A stretch of 64,000 nt of DNA from JACKDX01 sp964640175 (GTDB lineage: Bacteria > Myxococcota_A > Polyangia > Polyangiales > GCA-016699535): positions 186,001 to 250,000 of the forward strand of contig CAZXFW010000003.1 of the NCBI GenBank assembly GCA_964640175.1, given 5' to 3'. The translations under genes were made by a program, and so were the position numbers. This document shows, piece by piece, positions 8,862 through 18,266 of the stretch (positions within the stretch are counted from its first letter, which is position 1; every line of letters begins with the position of its first letter). Under the pieces are notes generated by a model. It did not search any database and was not told the DNA's origin. It saw nothing but the letters and a program-made list of their open reading frames with translations.

Positions 8862-9391
8862 GACCCGAGTTCAATTTTCTCCGGCACTTGTAACCGGAAA
8901 CGTGTAAATCGCACTTCAATTTTTCCGTTCCGAACTTGTGTTTCTAGTTCGTCCAGTGCTCTTGGTGATGGGCCACTTAATGCAACGCCATCTTTTCGAA
9001 ACGCGCTCTCATGGCACGGACAGGCAAATTGCTTGTAGTTTGCCTGATACTGAATCTGACATCCCAGGTGAGGACACTCTGCACTCAATGCAAAGAAACG
9101 ACCATCCCGTCTTTTGCTCAACCACACGGTGCCAAGACGCTGCTTAGGACTACGCGTCCATGCATCAACCTGTTCTCCTAATACCGCCACTGCCGTAGGT
9201 GTCTCAGAGGTAATCGATGCCGCATCAGCGACCGGATACCACGCGGACGTTTGTCGCTTGCGGCGCAATAAAGGATCGAAAAGGTAAGCCACACCCGGAA
9301 TGGCAATCACGGAGGCAGCACATGCTGCAACCATCCCTCCAAACCACTTTACAAATCCCCGACGTGGGGAGTGTAGGAAAGCATCTTTCAT
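8858..9391 (-). CDS. Rieske iron-sulfur protein of the bc complex
   Basis: This is the [2Fe-2S] subunit that passes an electron from quinol to cytochrome c. The cluster motifs are CPHLGC and CPCHESAF, each giving Cys and His ligands plus the disulfide cysteines. GPSPRALDELE, typical of the C-terminal side of the Rieske fold, follows. The N-terminus has RRGFVKW before a hydrophobic segment, consistent with a Tat-exported, membrane-anchored protein. At 177 residues it is a normal length. It is the first gene of the pair and is coupled by ATGA to the cytochrome b/c gene. A TTATAT box about 30 bases upstream could be its -10 element. Confidence 0.93.
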   Translation of the reverse strand: MKDAFLHSPRRGFVKWFGGMVAACAASVIAIPGVAYLFDPLLRRKRQTSAWYPVADAASITSETPTAVAVLGEQVDAWTRSPKQRLGTVWLSKRRDGRFFALSAECPHLGCQIQYQANYKQFACPCHESAFRKDGVALSGPSPRALDELETQVRNGKIEVRFTRFRLQVPEKIELGS

Positions 9392-9492
9392 GTGTGCCTA
9401 ACGCTGACCTTACAACTCCATAAAGGATATAACATTTGCTCCGAATCATTAAATCATGCGATGATCCATTCGTCTAAGAACTGAGGTCTCCC

Positions 9493-10038
9493 ATGAAAAA
9501 TACCCTTACCCTAAATGCATGGATCGTATTGCTTGGGGCAGTGTTTTTCATGGTTTCAAGCTGCGGAGGGACTGAATGTCGCTGTGCTGAAACGCACCAG
9601 CACGCGATGGCTACCTCGGGAGCAGAAGAAGAAAGCCCAAAAGCAGAGGCTGAAGACACGTCAGAAGAATCCCCCCAGGCCAATCCTTATAGCAAATGGG
9701 GCAGCGCCGAAGATGCCGAACCCACCACCAAGAAGAAGGGAGCTCACGCCTCCTTGGAGGAGGAAGTGCCTTCGAAAGCAGATTGGAAAGAGCTTGTTCG
9801 CCGCGGTCAGCGCCGGTACGACAAGGCGTGTGGCAACTGCCATCCTGACGGTGAGGAAGACCTGGGTCCGGCCATTATCGATCTCCGATGGTCCGTTGCC
9901 CGCATGACCAAACAGATCCGCAATGGCTCTGGGAAGATGAAACCCATCTCCACCAAGCGGCTCCCAGAAAGCGAAATGGAACCCCTAATGGCCTATTTGT
10001 CGAGTATTCGAGCCGTCAAGGGCGTCGCTCAGCCTTAA
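9493..10038 (+). CDS. Monoheme c-type cytochrome lipoprotein
   Basis: The protein has a signal peptide with lipobox (VSSCGG, Cys near residue 24). A low-complexity acidic/Lys-rich linker of about 70 residues follows, then a single class I-like cytochrome c domain with the heme motif CGNCH and a probable axial Met in SGKMKPIS. It is probably anchored to a membrane on the periplasmic side. It is divergent from the Rieske-cytochrome b operon with about 100 bases between, which suggests it is an electron carrier or accessory subunit of that complex; that partnership is inferred from position only. The ATG at 9493 is preceded by GAGG. Confidence 0.85.
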   Translation: MKNTLTLNAWIVLLGAVFFMVSSCGGTECRCAETHQHAMATSGAEEESPKAEAEDTSEESPQANPYSKWGSAEDAEPTTKKKGAHASLEEEVPSKADWKELVRRGQRRYDKACGNCHPDGEEDLGPAIIDLRWSVARMTKQIRNGSGKMKPISTKRLPESEMEPLMAYLSSIRAVKGVAQP

Positions 10039-10155
10039 AACTAGCATCACCCTCACCCACAGTGGGTGCGAATACGGCCAGAATAGGTTATAAGCAGCGC
10101 CTACTGGGCTCAGTGGCTGGAACATGCGCGCGAACTTACTTGGTGCCGTGGGGGC

Positions 10156-12270
10156 ATGACCCATCGACGACGTCTGCTGGTTGTAGCTACAACGAGTACA
10201 TTGGCCCTCGTAGGCTGTGCCACCATTCCAGCAGGCCGCTACGGTATCAACTCAGTGAACATCCATGGCGCTGAGCAAATGGACGAAAAAGCACTCTCGG
10301 CATGCCTCGCTACTTTCAAGCGCCCAAATTTCTCGCTTGACCTGGGAGTCAATCCTTCTCCCGAATGCAACATCCCTCCCTTTGATACAGACCGAGTGAC
10401 CCTTAATCTATGGCAATGGCCATGGACGGATTGGCCACTTTTTGACCATACCGTGTTTCAACGAGACCTCGATCGCATCCTTCGTTGGTATCAGGCTCGC
10501 GGATTTTACGATACTCGCATTCTTGATTACCGTGTCAAACCCAGCCAAGCCCTCTCCATGGGTGGCCCCCTCACAGCGAAAAAAGACAACAAAGGAGAAG
10601 AAGGCCAAGAGCTCAACATTAATATTCTGATTAGCGAAGGCCAGCCTATTCTTGTAGAGCGGCTCTATCTCACGGGTGACAGTAGACTGCCTCAGAAACT
10701 GCGTAGGAAGCTGCATGCTTCATTTGGGCAAATGCTGGGAGAGCGGTTCGACGAAGCAGAATACGATCTTAAAAAGCACTCCCTTACCCAGATTTTAAAC
10801 AATGCATCGTATGCACATGCCAAAGTCGAAGGTCGAGTTGAATTAGACACCAAACAGCACAAAGCAAGTGTATATATCAACGTCATTCCCGGGCCATCCT
10901 GCCATTTGGGAAAAATTCGTCTCTACGTTAACGATCGTTTTGATTTGCCGCGTGACACTATTATTGGAGCGGCCCAGCTTGAGCCTGGGCAGCCCTATAG
11001 CATCGATGCATTAAACGATGCGCGACGCGAAATTTACGCCTTAGGCGCATTTTCATCTGTCCAAATTGAGCCAAGGATCCTAGAAAACAATAGCACTATC
11101 GACATAGACATTGAACTCATCCCAGGCAGGTTATTTCGATACGGATTGGGAGCCGGCGCGTTACTGGGCGTAGCAGTCTATAACTCCATTCAAGAACAAC
11201 AAGATGTTCAACAGTGGGACGTTCATCTATTGGGTTTTGTAGAATTCAGAAACCTATTTGGTGGATTGCGTAGGCTTCGCATTGAAGAGCGCCCTCGATT
11301 GATCTTTACGAAAACATTCCCACGAGCAAACAAAGACGACCCAGCACTTGGTAACTTGGCCATTGTGGATTTTCGACAGCCTGGATTTCTAGAATCGCGA
11401 ACCACATTAGCCTCAGGGGTACGTTGGGACTATGGCCCTCAACCTTATGGAGACCCTTACTTCCGGCATGATATTGATGCCTGGCTCGGTCCCCAGCGGT
11501 ATTTTTTTAAAGGCCATGTCTTTTTGTCCGCACGAGTACATACCAACGTCTTCCTTCCTGAGAACATCAAAGAAGCCACTGATCCTCCCACTGACTACCA
11601 AGTGTTATTCTTTGAACAGTACGCACGCTTGGATCTACGCAATCGCCCTCGCCAACCACGCTATGGTGCATTTTTTGCACTCGGGGTCCATGAAGCTATC
11701 CCCCCAGGCTCATGGAGCTACCTGCGGCTTACACCGGATGCTCGTGGGTATATTCCCTTGCCTTTAGGCATGGTGTTAGCCGCACGGGTTGCAGTTGGTG
11801 TCATGGAAATTTTCGACACCAACATTAATACTGAGAACTATCCCACGCTGGCCAATCTTGGACCGGACACCTATCGCCTTCGCGGTGGAGGCCCTAACAG
11901 TGTACGAGGCTTCTTGGCGGGGACTTTAGGTGACGGCCTCAACGGCGGTATACGCCGATGGGAGACCTCCGCCGAAGTCCGTGTTCCACTGACAACCGAC
12001 TTTGAAACAGTGGTGTTTGCAGACATGGGAGATGTCTCTCAGACAGATTTTCGTTTCAATTACCTGCAGACATCTCTCGGCATGGGATTGCGTTACCATA
12101 CAGTCATCGGCCCTATACGCCTTGACGTTGGCTGGCGTGTACCTTCCTGGCAGGTCGTCGGTGAAGAAGACAAGCGGGATCCAAACCGCCCAGGGAAGCC
12201 GACTGATGTAAACCTTGGATTTATTAAATTTCCGGGTGCAGTGCACTTAACCATAGGAGAGCCGTTCTGA
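10156..12270 (+). CDS. tamA: TamA-like Omp85 outer-membrane protein with POTRA domains
   Basis: The first 21 residues are an export signal ending in a lipobox-like LALVGC. Residues from about 30 to 340 read as three POTRA modules (INSVNIHGAEQMDEKAL; ILVERLYLTGDSRLP; HLGKIRLYVNDRFDLP). The rest is a beta-barrel carrying the Omp85 signature RGGGPNSVRGF near residue 580 and ending in an aromatic residue (GEPF). Length 704. The next gene encodes a TamB-like protein, the usual partner, so TamA is preferred over BamA. The pair helps insert outer-membrane proteins and move phospholipid between membranes. ATG at 10156 follows a GGGGG ribosome-binding sequence. Confidence 0.87.
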   Translation: MTHRRRLLVVATTSTLALVGCATIPAGRYGINSVNIHGAEQMDEKALSACLATFKRPNFSLDLGVNPSPECNIPPFDTDRVTLNLWQWPWTDWPLFDHTVFQRDLDRILRWYQARGFYDTRILDYRVKPSQALSMGGPLTAKKDNKGEEGQELNINILISEGQPILVERLYLTGDSRLPQKLRRKLHASFGQMLGERFDEAEYDLKKHSLTQILNNASYAHAKVEGRVELDTKQHKASVYINVIPGPSCHLGKIRLYVNDRFDLPRDTIIGAAQLEPGQPYSIDALNDARREIYALGAFSSVQIEPRILENNSTIDIDIELIPGRLFRYGLGAGALLGVAVYNSIQEQQDVQQWDVHLLGFVEFRNLFGGLRRLRIEERPRLIFTKTFPRANKDDPALGNLAIVDFRQPGFLESRTTLASGVRWDYGPQPYGDPYFRHDIDAWLGPQRYFFKGHVFLSARVHTNVFLPENIKEATDPPTDYQVLFFEQYARLDLRNRPRQPRYGAFFALGVHEAIPPGSWSYLRLTPDARGYIPLPLGMVLAARVAVGVMEIFDTNINTENYPTLANLGPDTYRLRGGGPNSVRGFLAGTLGDGLNGGIRRWETSAEVRVPLTTDFETVVFADMGDVSQTDFRFNYLQTSLGMGLRYHTVIGPIRLDVGWRVPSWQVVGEEDKRDPNRPGKPTDVNLGFIKFPGAVHLTIGEPF

Positions 12271-12338
12271 CTCCGAGTAATCCATGGGTACGTGCTGCTA
12301 TACGATCGCTCCTTGCTGCGAGGATCGCGATTGTCGCT

Positions 12339-15300
12339 ATGTTGTTATTAACATGCTCTCTTATTGCTAGCGTTCTTTACCATGCACAAATGCCGGTCAC
12401 ACGACGGTTCGTAGCCTTCGTAGTCAATAATCTTGTAAGTGGTGAGATTAAAGGACGCCTTCACATCAGCAAAATCGAAACACTTGGATTGCATAAGGTG
12501 GTCACTAAAAACATCTCACTCTATGACGCTGCCAACCGCAAGGTAGCCTTTGCAGATGAAGTCACTCTACAACCAGATATACTCGGCGCATTTCGTGGGG
12601 TGATTCGCTTTGCGCACGTCTATTTAAAAAATGCAGAGGTCACCCTTATTGAGTCACCAAGCGGCCTTCCCACGCTAATCACAGCCTTTGAATCCAAAGA
12701 TCCCACCCCTGGAATTGGCCCTCCGTTACATGCAATTGTGGATGATATCCACTTGGGAAACGTTAACGTCAAGGGAGACATCCTTGGCCTTACTGGAATC
12801 CGAATTGAACATTTTAAGGCACGCTGGCGCCTTGAAGCTCAGCGTGACGTTGGCCTTATCGTATACGGCGCAACTGGTACATTGATAGAGCCATTCCCAT
12901 TCCATGCGAAGCTGCAGAGTCTCGTCGGGACCATTAGCTCTAACAGCATTACTGGCATTCGACTGAAAGCACGAGCCGGTATACGTGATGAAACCTATAC
13001 AGCTTCCATTGCATACATTCAACCGGAACAAACGCGAGATAACGAACTCGACGTTTTGGTGCGCACGTCGAAAACTTCCCCTCAAACTCTTCAAGGCCTC
13101 GGATTCGAGTGGGCTCGCCTTATTGCTACCCATGCTGGCGGAATGATTCGATTAAAAGGCCCCGTAGACAATCTTGCGGTGAACGGGATGTTTCACACCC
13201 AAGGTGGTGACGTTGCTCTTGAAGGAAACCTTCAAAGTGAAAACACGAAGATAAGCTTCACCACCAACCATGTCGAACTGGATAAAACACTACTACAAGC
13301 GCCTGAGGTAACAACCTCTGGCTCTGCTACCATAGTCCTTGCAAAATCATCCCCACAGTTCATTCTGGATCTTAATCCCACCGCCTTCAATGGCATCGTT
13401 TTCCCAGCGTTTAAGATGCGTGGACGCATCCTGGATAACGAAGTTGCCATTGATCATCTTAGCTCTAATCATCTCAAAGGAACCATTTTTGCCAAAGGTC
13501 ATGCGTATTTCAATGGTCGCGTACGGTTGAATCTGGAAGCAAATATTCCAGACATCAAAAAAGATCCCAACATCCCTCCCGGGTTGAGTACCGGATTGCA
13601 AGTTTCCGCCACTATTGACACACGCAATCCAATCACTAAAGACCTCGAAGTGCGCGGACGGGCACAGTTGCGTAATTTCCATTATCAAAACACGCGCGCA
13701 GCAGAACTCGCTATTGAAGGAAAATTCCGAGGCAAGACCCGTCAGCCTGATATTGATATACGGGCGTCTGGAAAAGATATCGCTGTATCGGGTTACCCTC
13801 TAACCCGTTTAGAGCTCAATCTCAAAGGAGGTCCCAGTCAATATACAGCACATGGCACTGCAACCAGCGGTCCAAATCGTCATGTTGGATTCGATGCGAC
13901 CGTTTATGCCTCTGCCCAATCTTACCTTGTTCAAGCCAATTCCATTGTAGCATCGGCAGGATCCGAAACGTGGCGAGGATCCATCCATGGTCTGGTCTAT
14001 ACGCCTGAGCATTCCATTAGTGTAGAGAGAATCATTCTGGCAAATGGATCCCAGCGACTGGAGGCGGGTGGCGTCTATCGTTTCCACGACACGGATGAGT
14101 TTGAAGCCAACCTCCAAGACTTTGACCTCTCGGGATTGCAACTCCTCTTAGGACAGGACAACGCCCATCGAATTGAGGGACGTTTGGACATGCATGCAAT
14201 TATGCGAGGACAAGTGACCGACCCCGATATATTGATCGAAGGAGCCATCCGCGAAGGACACATGGATCGTTTGCACCCGGTAGAAGCCGTGTATGTAGTC
14301 CAATATACTGATTCCACGCTCGAATTTGATGCTCAGGCAACTATTGAAGAACGAAGCATTATTTCCATCAATGGAACTGGCGATCTTATGCTCAACATGG
14401 AGCATCCGTTTGAAACATTCAAACGAGGCAGATACGAAGTTTCAGCAAGCGTAGACAATCTACCGTTGTCCACTCTGCGACAAGTCTCCGAATCCTCTAT
14501 GGCAAACGCAGATGGCACTTTGTATGGCCAAATAAATGGGTATGGCACACTGTCAAATTTTGCACTTGATGGGAATGCTCAACTTGCTGAACTTTCCATA
14601 GGAAAGCTCACTGGATTAAAAGCACAAAGTAAATTTAATTATGGCGATCATGCGTTTTTAGCGACCGTAGATCTCAGCGACTCAATTGGAAAACTTATCC
14701 ACGCCGAGGGCGCTTTTTACGTGGATCCTATTGCCCTCGCAGAACGTCCCTCCGAGTTCCTTACGACGCTCTATGATCGTCCCTGGCAGATTGGCGCACA
14801 CGTTATCCCGCGCAGCCTGGAACAATTGCCAGAAGTTATCTCTCAACACTTACCCTACCCTGCATTAATGAACGCGGAAATCGTATTGCATGGTAATGCA
14901 ACAGAAACGAGAGGTCGTCTGAAAGCCTCTGTTTCCTCGGAAAGCGATGCCTCTGCCAACCGCAAGGCAGCGCGACTCAGAATGACTGCTAAACTTGACG
15001 ATGGCCGCGTCTATGCAAGCTTCAATGGATTTGTGAACAAAGAGCCTACCCTCAAAGCTGAGGCTTTTGCTCCACTGGATTTGCATGCATGGCTTCGAAA
15101 CCCAAGTCTAGCATCCATCCCTCCGGTGACATTTGAAGGACACGTATGGCGTATGCCTTTGGAAAACATTCCTTTAATGCCACCCAACTCAACTGGTCCT
15201 GTGGATCTCAACTGGGATATTAAAAACCTCTTTACGGACCATCCTACCTTTAACGTTACGCTTCACTCCCATGCACTACGTTTTTTTAAAACGGATCCCA

Positions 15301-16838
15301 TTGCGATCGATGTTACAGCTAAATCCAACAGCGCCGGTCTAAGCTTCAGTGGAAACACATCCGACATGTCAGGTGGGCGTAGTCAACTCAAAGGCTTTGT
15401 CCCCGTGCAATGGTTGGATAAGGCGCCTTTTGTCCAGCTGGATACAGATGCCCCGATTTCCCTCCGAACACATTTCAAGAGAGCAAGGCTTCAACCAATT
15501 TTTTCAGCGATTCCAAGCATCGAAAATGCCGACGCCATTGCCATGGGAACTCTTAATCTGACTGGAACGCTTAACAACATTCAAATGCATGGCGCTGTCG
15601 ATATTGAGCAGGGTCACGCTCAAGTCATTGGGCTTGGTCAACAACTCGTCAATATTCACGGAAAAGTTATTTTTAACGGTAAATGGGCCCAACTGGTTGG
15701 CCTTCGTGCGGAAGATGGCCGAGGACGAACCCGAATAAACGGAGGTATCAGCTTTACTGGAATTCAACCAAGCCACGTACGATTAAGCCTTAACTCGTGG
15801 AAATTTCCAGTCAGACGTGAAGGCAGCGTTTTGGCCACCCTGAGCGGAAATGCAAAATTCAATGCAGCAATTAAGGATGACCGCATGGATGCCACCATCC
15901 AGGTCTCAGAGTTGTCCGTAGCGTTGCCGGATGACACAACTTCAGGTGTTCAAGAGCTACAACACCATCCTGATCTCATCATCGATGGCGTTGCTGCCAA
16001 CAATCAAGAAGAGGGAAATGAAGAATTCACTGTCCATATAAAAGTGGACGCACGACAGCCTTTTTGGGTCCGCCGTTCGGATTTTTCTGTTCAAATCGCT
16101 TCAGAACTCGACATGACCTATGAAAAATCAGCATTGTATATTGAAGGATATGCCAAACTACGACGTGGTTTTTTTGATCTTTTTGGAAAAAATTTCACGT
16201 TGCGAAACGGCACCATCAACTTCGATGGCTCAAGCGAGCTAAACCCTGAAGTCAATATCCAAGCAGTCCATGAACTATCCACCCAGTCAGGAATAAGCGT
16301 CACCATGACTGTCGACGGTCGCTTAAGCACTCCTACCGTGGAGTTCACCTCAACCCATCCTGACTGTCAGGAACGCAGCCAAGTTATCGATCTTCTTATC
16401 AGTGGCCGCTGCAGCGGTAACGATCGCAGTGGAAACGTGTATGCCGCAGAAGAACAAACGGCTTCTTTCCTAGCTGGCATTACCGCCGGTATTCTTACCC
16501 TAGGGGCACGTCGCGAATTTGGAGATTTACTTCCAGTCATTTCTATTGAAACGGGCCAAGGAGGATTCGCAAGTACGCGGGCCCGACTTGGTTATCAAGC
16601 CGACGCTTTTATTCCAGATTTTATAAAGCCGTATGTGCTCGGCGCTTATGTGGAAGGCGCTTTCCCTCTGACAAGCTCCGACGAGCAAACCCAGCAACAG
16701 CAACAACAGCAGCAGTATCAACAACAAGGAGCCGGAACACGCTTCCTGCTGGAACTTCAATTCCCGCATAATTTTGTCGGAACCAGTCAGTATTGGCCAC
16801 CGGGCACATGGGGCTTTGATTTGACCTGGGAACCTTAG
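12339..16838 (+). CDS. tamB: TamB-like translocation/assembly module protein (DUF490/AsmA-like)
   Basis: This very long beta-rich protein is probably anchored in the inner membrane and spans the periplasm to TamA. It contains repeated amphipathic strands in the manner of TamB/AsmA-like lipid-transfer proteins, and a C-terminal TamB domain (YIEGYAKLRRGFFDLFGKNF, LRNGTINFDGSSELNP, VINLLISG-like VIDLLISGR). The frame is open upstream through the tamA stop. The residues before ATG 12339 would add a positively charged start and complete the membrane anchor, so the real start may be CTG at 12267, which has AGGAGA 7 bases ahead. A glutamine-rich tract lies near residue 1452. Confidence 0.88.
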   Translation: MLLLTCSLIASVLYHAQMPVTRRFVAFVVNNLVSGEIKGRLHISKIETLGLHKVVTKNISLYDAANRKVAFADEVTLQPDILGAFRGVIRFAHVYLKNAEVTLIESPSGLPTLITAFESKDPTPGIGPPLHAIVDDIHLGNVNVKGDILGLTGIRIEHFKARWRLEAQRDVGLIVYGATGTLIEPFPFHAKLQSLVGTISSNSITGIRLKARAGIRDETYTASIAYIQPEQTRDNELDVLVRTSKTSPQTLQGLGFEWARLIATHAGGMIRLKGPVDNLAVNGMFHTQGGDVALEGNLQSENTKISFTTNHVELDKTLLQAPEVTTSGSATIVLAKSSPQFILDLNPTAFNGIVFPAFKMRGRILDNEVAIDHLSSNHLKGTIFAKGHAYFNGRVRLNLEANIPDIKKDPNIPPGLSTGLQVSATIDTRNPITKDLEVRGRAQLRNFHYQNTRAAELAIEGKFRGKTRQPDIDIRASGKDIAVSGYPLTRLELNLKGGPSQYTAHGTATSGPNRHVGFDATVYASAQSYLVQANSIVASAGSETWRGSIHGLVYTPEHSISVERIILANGSQRLEAGGVYRFHDTDEFEANLQDFDLSGLQLLLGQDNAHRIEGRLDMHAIMRGQVTDPDILIEGAIREGHMDRLHPVEAVYVVQYTDSTLEFDAQATIEERSIISINGTGDLMLNMEHPFETFKRGRYEVSASVDNLPLSTLRQVSESSMANADGTLYGQINGYGTLSNFALDGNAQLAELSIGKLTGLKAQSKFNYGDHAFLATVDLSDSIGKLIHAEGAFYVDPIALAERPSEFLTTLYDRPWQIGAHVIPRSLEQLPEVISQHLPYPALMNAEIVLHGNATETRGRLKASVSSESDASANRKAARLRMTAKLDDGRVYASFNGFVNKEPTLKAEAFAPLDLHAWLRNPSLASIPPVTFEGHVWRMPLENIPLMPPNSTGPVDLNWDIKNLFTDHPTFNVTLHSHALRFFKTDPIAIDVTAKSNSAGLSFSGNTSDMSGGRSQLKGFVPVQWLDKAPFVQLDTDAPISLRTHFKRARLQPIFSAIPSIENADAIAMGTLNLTGTLNNIQMHGAVDIEQGHAQVIGLGQQLVNIHGKVIFNGKWAQLVGLRAEDGRGRTRINGGISFTGIQPSHVRLSLNSWKFPVRREGSVLATLSGNAKFNAAIKDDRMDATIQVSELSVALPDDTTSGVQELQHHPDLIIDGVAANNQEEGNEEFTVHIKVDARQPFWVRRSDFSVQIASELDMTYEKSALYIEGYAKLRRGFFDLFGKNFTLRNGTINFDGSSELNPEVNIQAVHELSTQSGISVTMTVDGRLSTPTVEFTSTHPDCQERSQVIDLLISGRCSGNDRSGNVYAAEEQTASFLAGITAGILTLGARREFGDLLPVISIETGQGGFASTRARLGYQADAFIPDFIKPYVLGAYVEGAFPLTSSDEQTQQQQQQQQYQQQGAGTRFLLELQFPHNFVGTSQYWPPGTWGFDLTWEP
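16692..16727 (+). repeat. CAA/CAG run encoding a glutamine tract in TamB
   Basis: Eight consecutive Gln codons (16692-16715), one Tyr codon and three more Gln codons. CAA and CAG are mixed, so it is not a pure trinucleotide run. It lies in the C-terminal domain of the TamB-like protein. Confidence 0.9.
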
Positions 16839-16891
16839 ACTTGACACCCCTACCTCGACGAAAACAGTGACTAAGGGTAGATTGGCGAGTT

Positions 16892-18253
16892 ATGCAACCA
16901 CGTCTTTTCGGTACCGACGGCGTTCGCGGCCTGGCAAATCAAGGCATCATGTCGCCAGAAATTGCGTTTCGTCTTGGGGCTGCCATTACCTATCAAGCAC
17001 AAAAAGGCAGCAAATCCCCTGCCCGCGTTGTAATCGGCAAAGATACGCGTATCTCAGGCTACCTATTTGAAACTGCACTGGCTTCCGGAGTCTGCGCTAT
17101 GGGTGGACGCGTTCTTTTGTCAGGGCCCTTGCCGACTCCCGCCATTGCTCACATCACTACCAGCATGCGTGCCCATGCTGGCGTTGTGATTAGCGCATCT
17201 CACAATGCCTTTGAAGACAATGGCATTAAAGTATTTGGCCCAGAAGGGTATAAACTTCCGGACTCACAGGAGCTTGAACTCGAAGAGCTCGTGTTCGATA
17301 ATACCAAACTCGACAAAAAGCGCCCCACTGGCGTTAATGTCGGACGCGCAGAAAGGCTCCAAGATGCATGGGGACGTTACGTTGCGTTTGTTAAATCTCA
17401 GTTTCCAACAGAACTTACCTTAGCTGGACTAAAGATTGTAGTGGATGCTGCGCATGGAGCCGCCTACCGTGCAGCACCAAGTGTGTTTTCAGAACTAGGA
17501 GCCACCGTTTATCCCATTGGAGTTAAACCCAATGGAAAAAATATCAATGCAAAATGTGGGGCGTTGCACCCTGAAGCATGCGCACGTGAGGTCATACGCC
17601 GAGGAGCCGATTTAGGGATTGCTCTCGACGGCGATGCTGATCGCGTCATAATTATCGACGAAAAAGGAAATATCGTAGACGGTGATGTTGTGATGGCACT
17701 TTGCGCTACGCGTCTTTTACGTTCCAATAAACTTAAGCGTCGAACACTCGTAGCCACTGTGATGTCTAACCTCGGACTTGAACACGCATTGCATCGAGAA
17801 AAAGGCAAACTCGTACGATGCCAGGTCGGAGATCGTTATGTGGTCGAAACACTGCGTCGCGGTGGCTACAACTTCGGCGGAGAACAATCTGGACATCTTG
17901 TGTTCCTTGATCATGCAACGACCGGGGACGGACTTGTCGCCGCACTCCAACTTCTTGCCATCGTACTCCGTGAAGAGAAACCCTTGTCAGAACTAGCTCG
18001 CAACGCTCTTGAACGAGTGCCTCAAGTTTTAATCAATGGGACATTTTCACGCCGTGCTCCGTTAGAGCAGTTGCCACGCACGTTGCATCACATTGAAATC
18101 ATTGAAAAAATACTTGGAGAACAAGGCCGAGTGCTGGTGCGCTGGAGCGGCACAGAGCCAAAGCTACGCATTATGATTGAAGGGCCTGATCCCAAGCGCA
18201 TCAAGCAGTATGCCAAGGACATCCTAGCAACCGCTCAAAAAGAACTCCTCTAG
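16892..18253 (+). CDS. glmM: Phosphoglucosamine mutase GlmM
   Basis: It converts glucosamine-6-phosphate to glucosamine-1-phosphate on the way to UDP-GlcNAc for peptidoglycan and LPS. It starts LFGTDGVRGLAN. The phosphoserine loop is VVISASHNAFEDNG (Ser 103), the metal loop ALDGDADRV, the sugar-binding loop GGEQSGH, and the phosphate-binding loop VRWSGTEPKLRIM. The 453-residue length is normal. A perfect TTGACA occurs at 16841 just after the tamB stop, but I see no good -10 at standard spacing. It converges on cdaR with 13 bases between, whereas in many genomes glmM follows cdaA-cdaR or folP on the same strand. Confidence 0.95.
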   Translation: MQPRLFGTDGVRGLANQGIMSPEIAFRLGAAITYQAQKGSKSPARVVIGKDTRISGYLFETALASGVCAMGGRVLLSGPLPTPAIAHITTSMRAHAGVVISASHNAFEDNGIKVFGPEGYKLPDSQELELEELVFDNTKLDKKRPTGVNVGRAERLQDAWGRYVAFVKSQFPTELTLAGLKIVVDAAHGAAYRAAPSVFSELGATVYPIGVKPNGKNINAKCGALHPEACAREVIRRGADLGIALDGDADRVIIIDEKGNIVDGDVVMALCATRLLRSNKLKRRTLVATVMSNLGLEHALHREKGKLVRCQVGDRYVVETLRRGGYNFGGEQSGHLVFLDHATTGDGLVAALQLLAIVLREEKPLSELARNALERVPQVLINGTFSRRAPLEQLPRTLHHIEIIEKILGEQGRVLVRWSGTEPKLRIMIEGPDPKRIKQYAKDILATAQKELL

Positions 18254-18266
18254 ACAGCCGCTTTTT

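Noticed and set aside
16841..16869. Perfect TTGACA ahead of glmM
   Set aside because: No acceptable -10 box is found at 16-18 bases, so I did not call a promoter.
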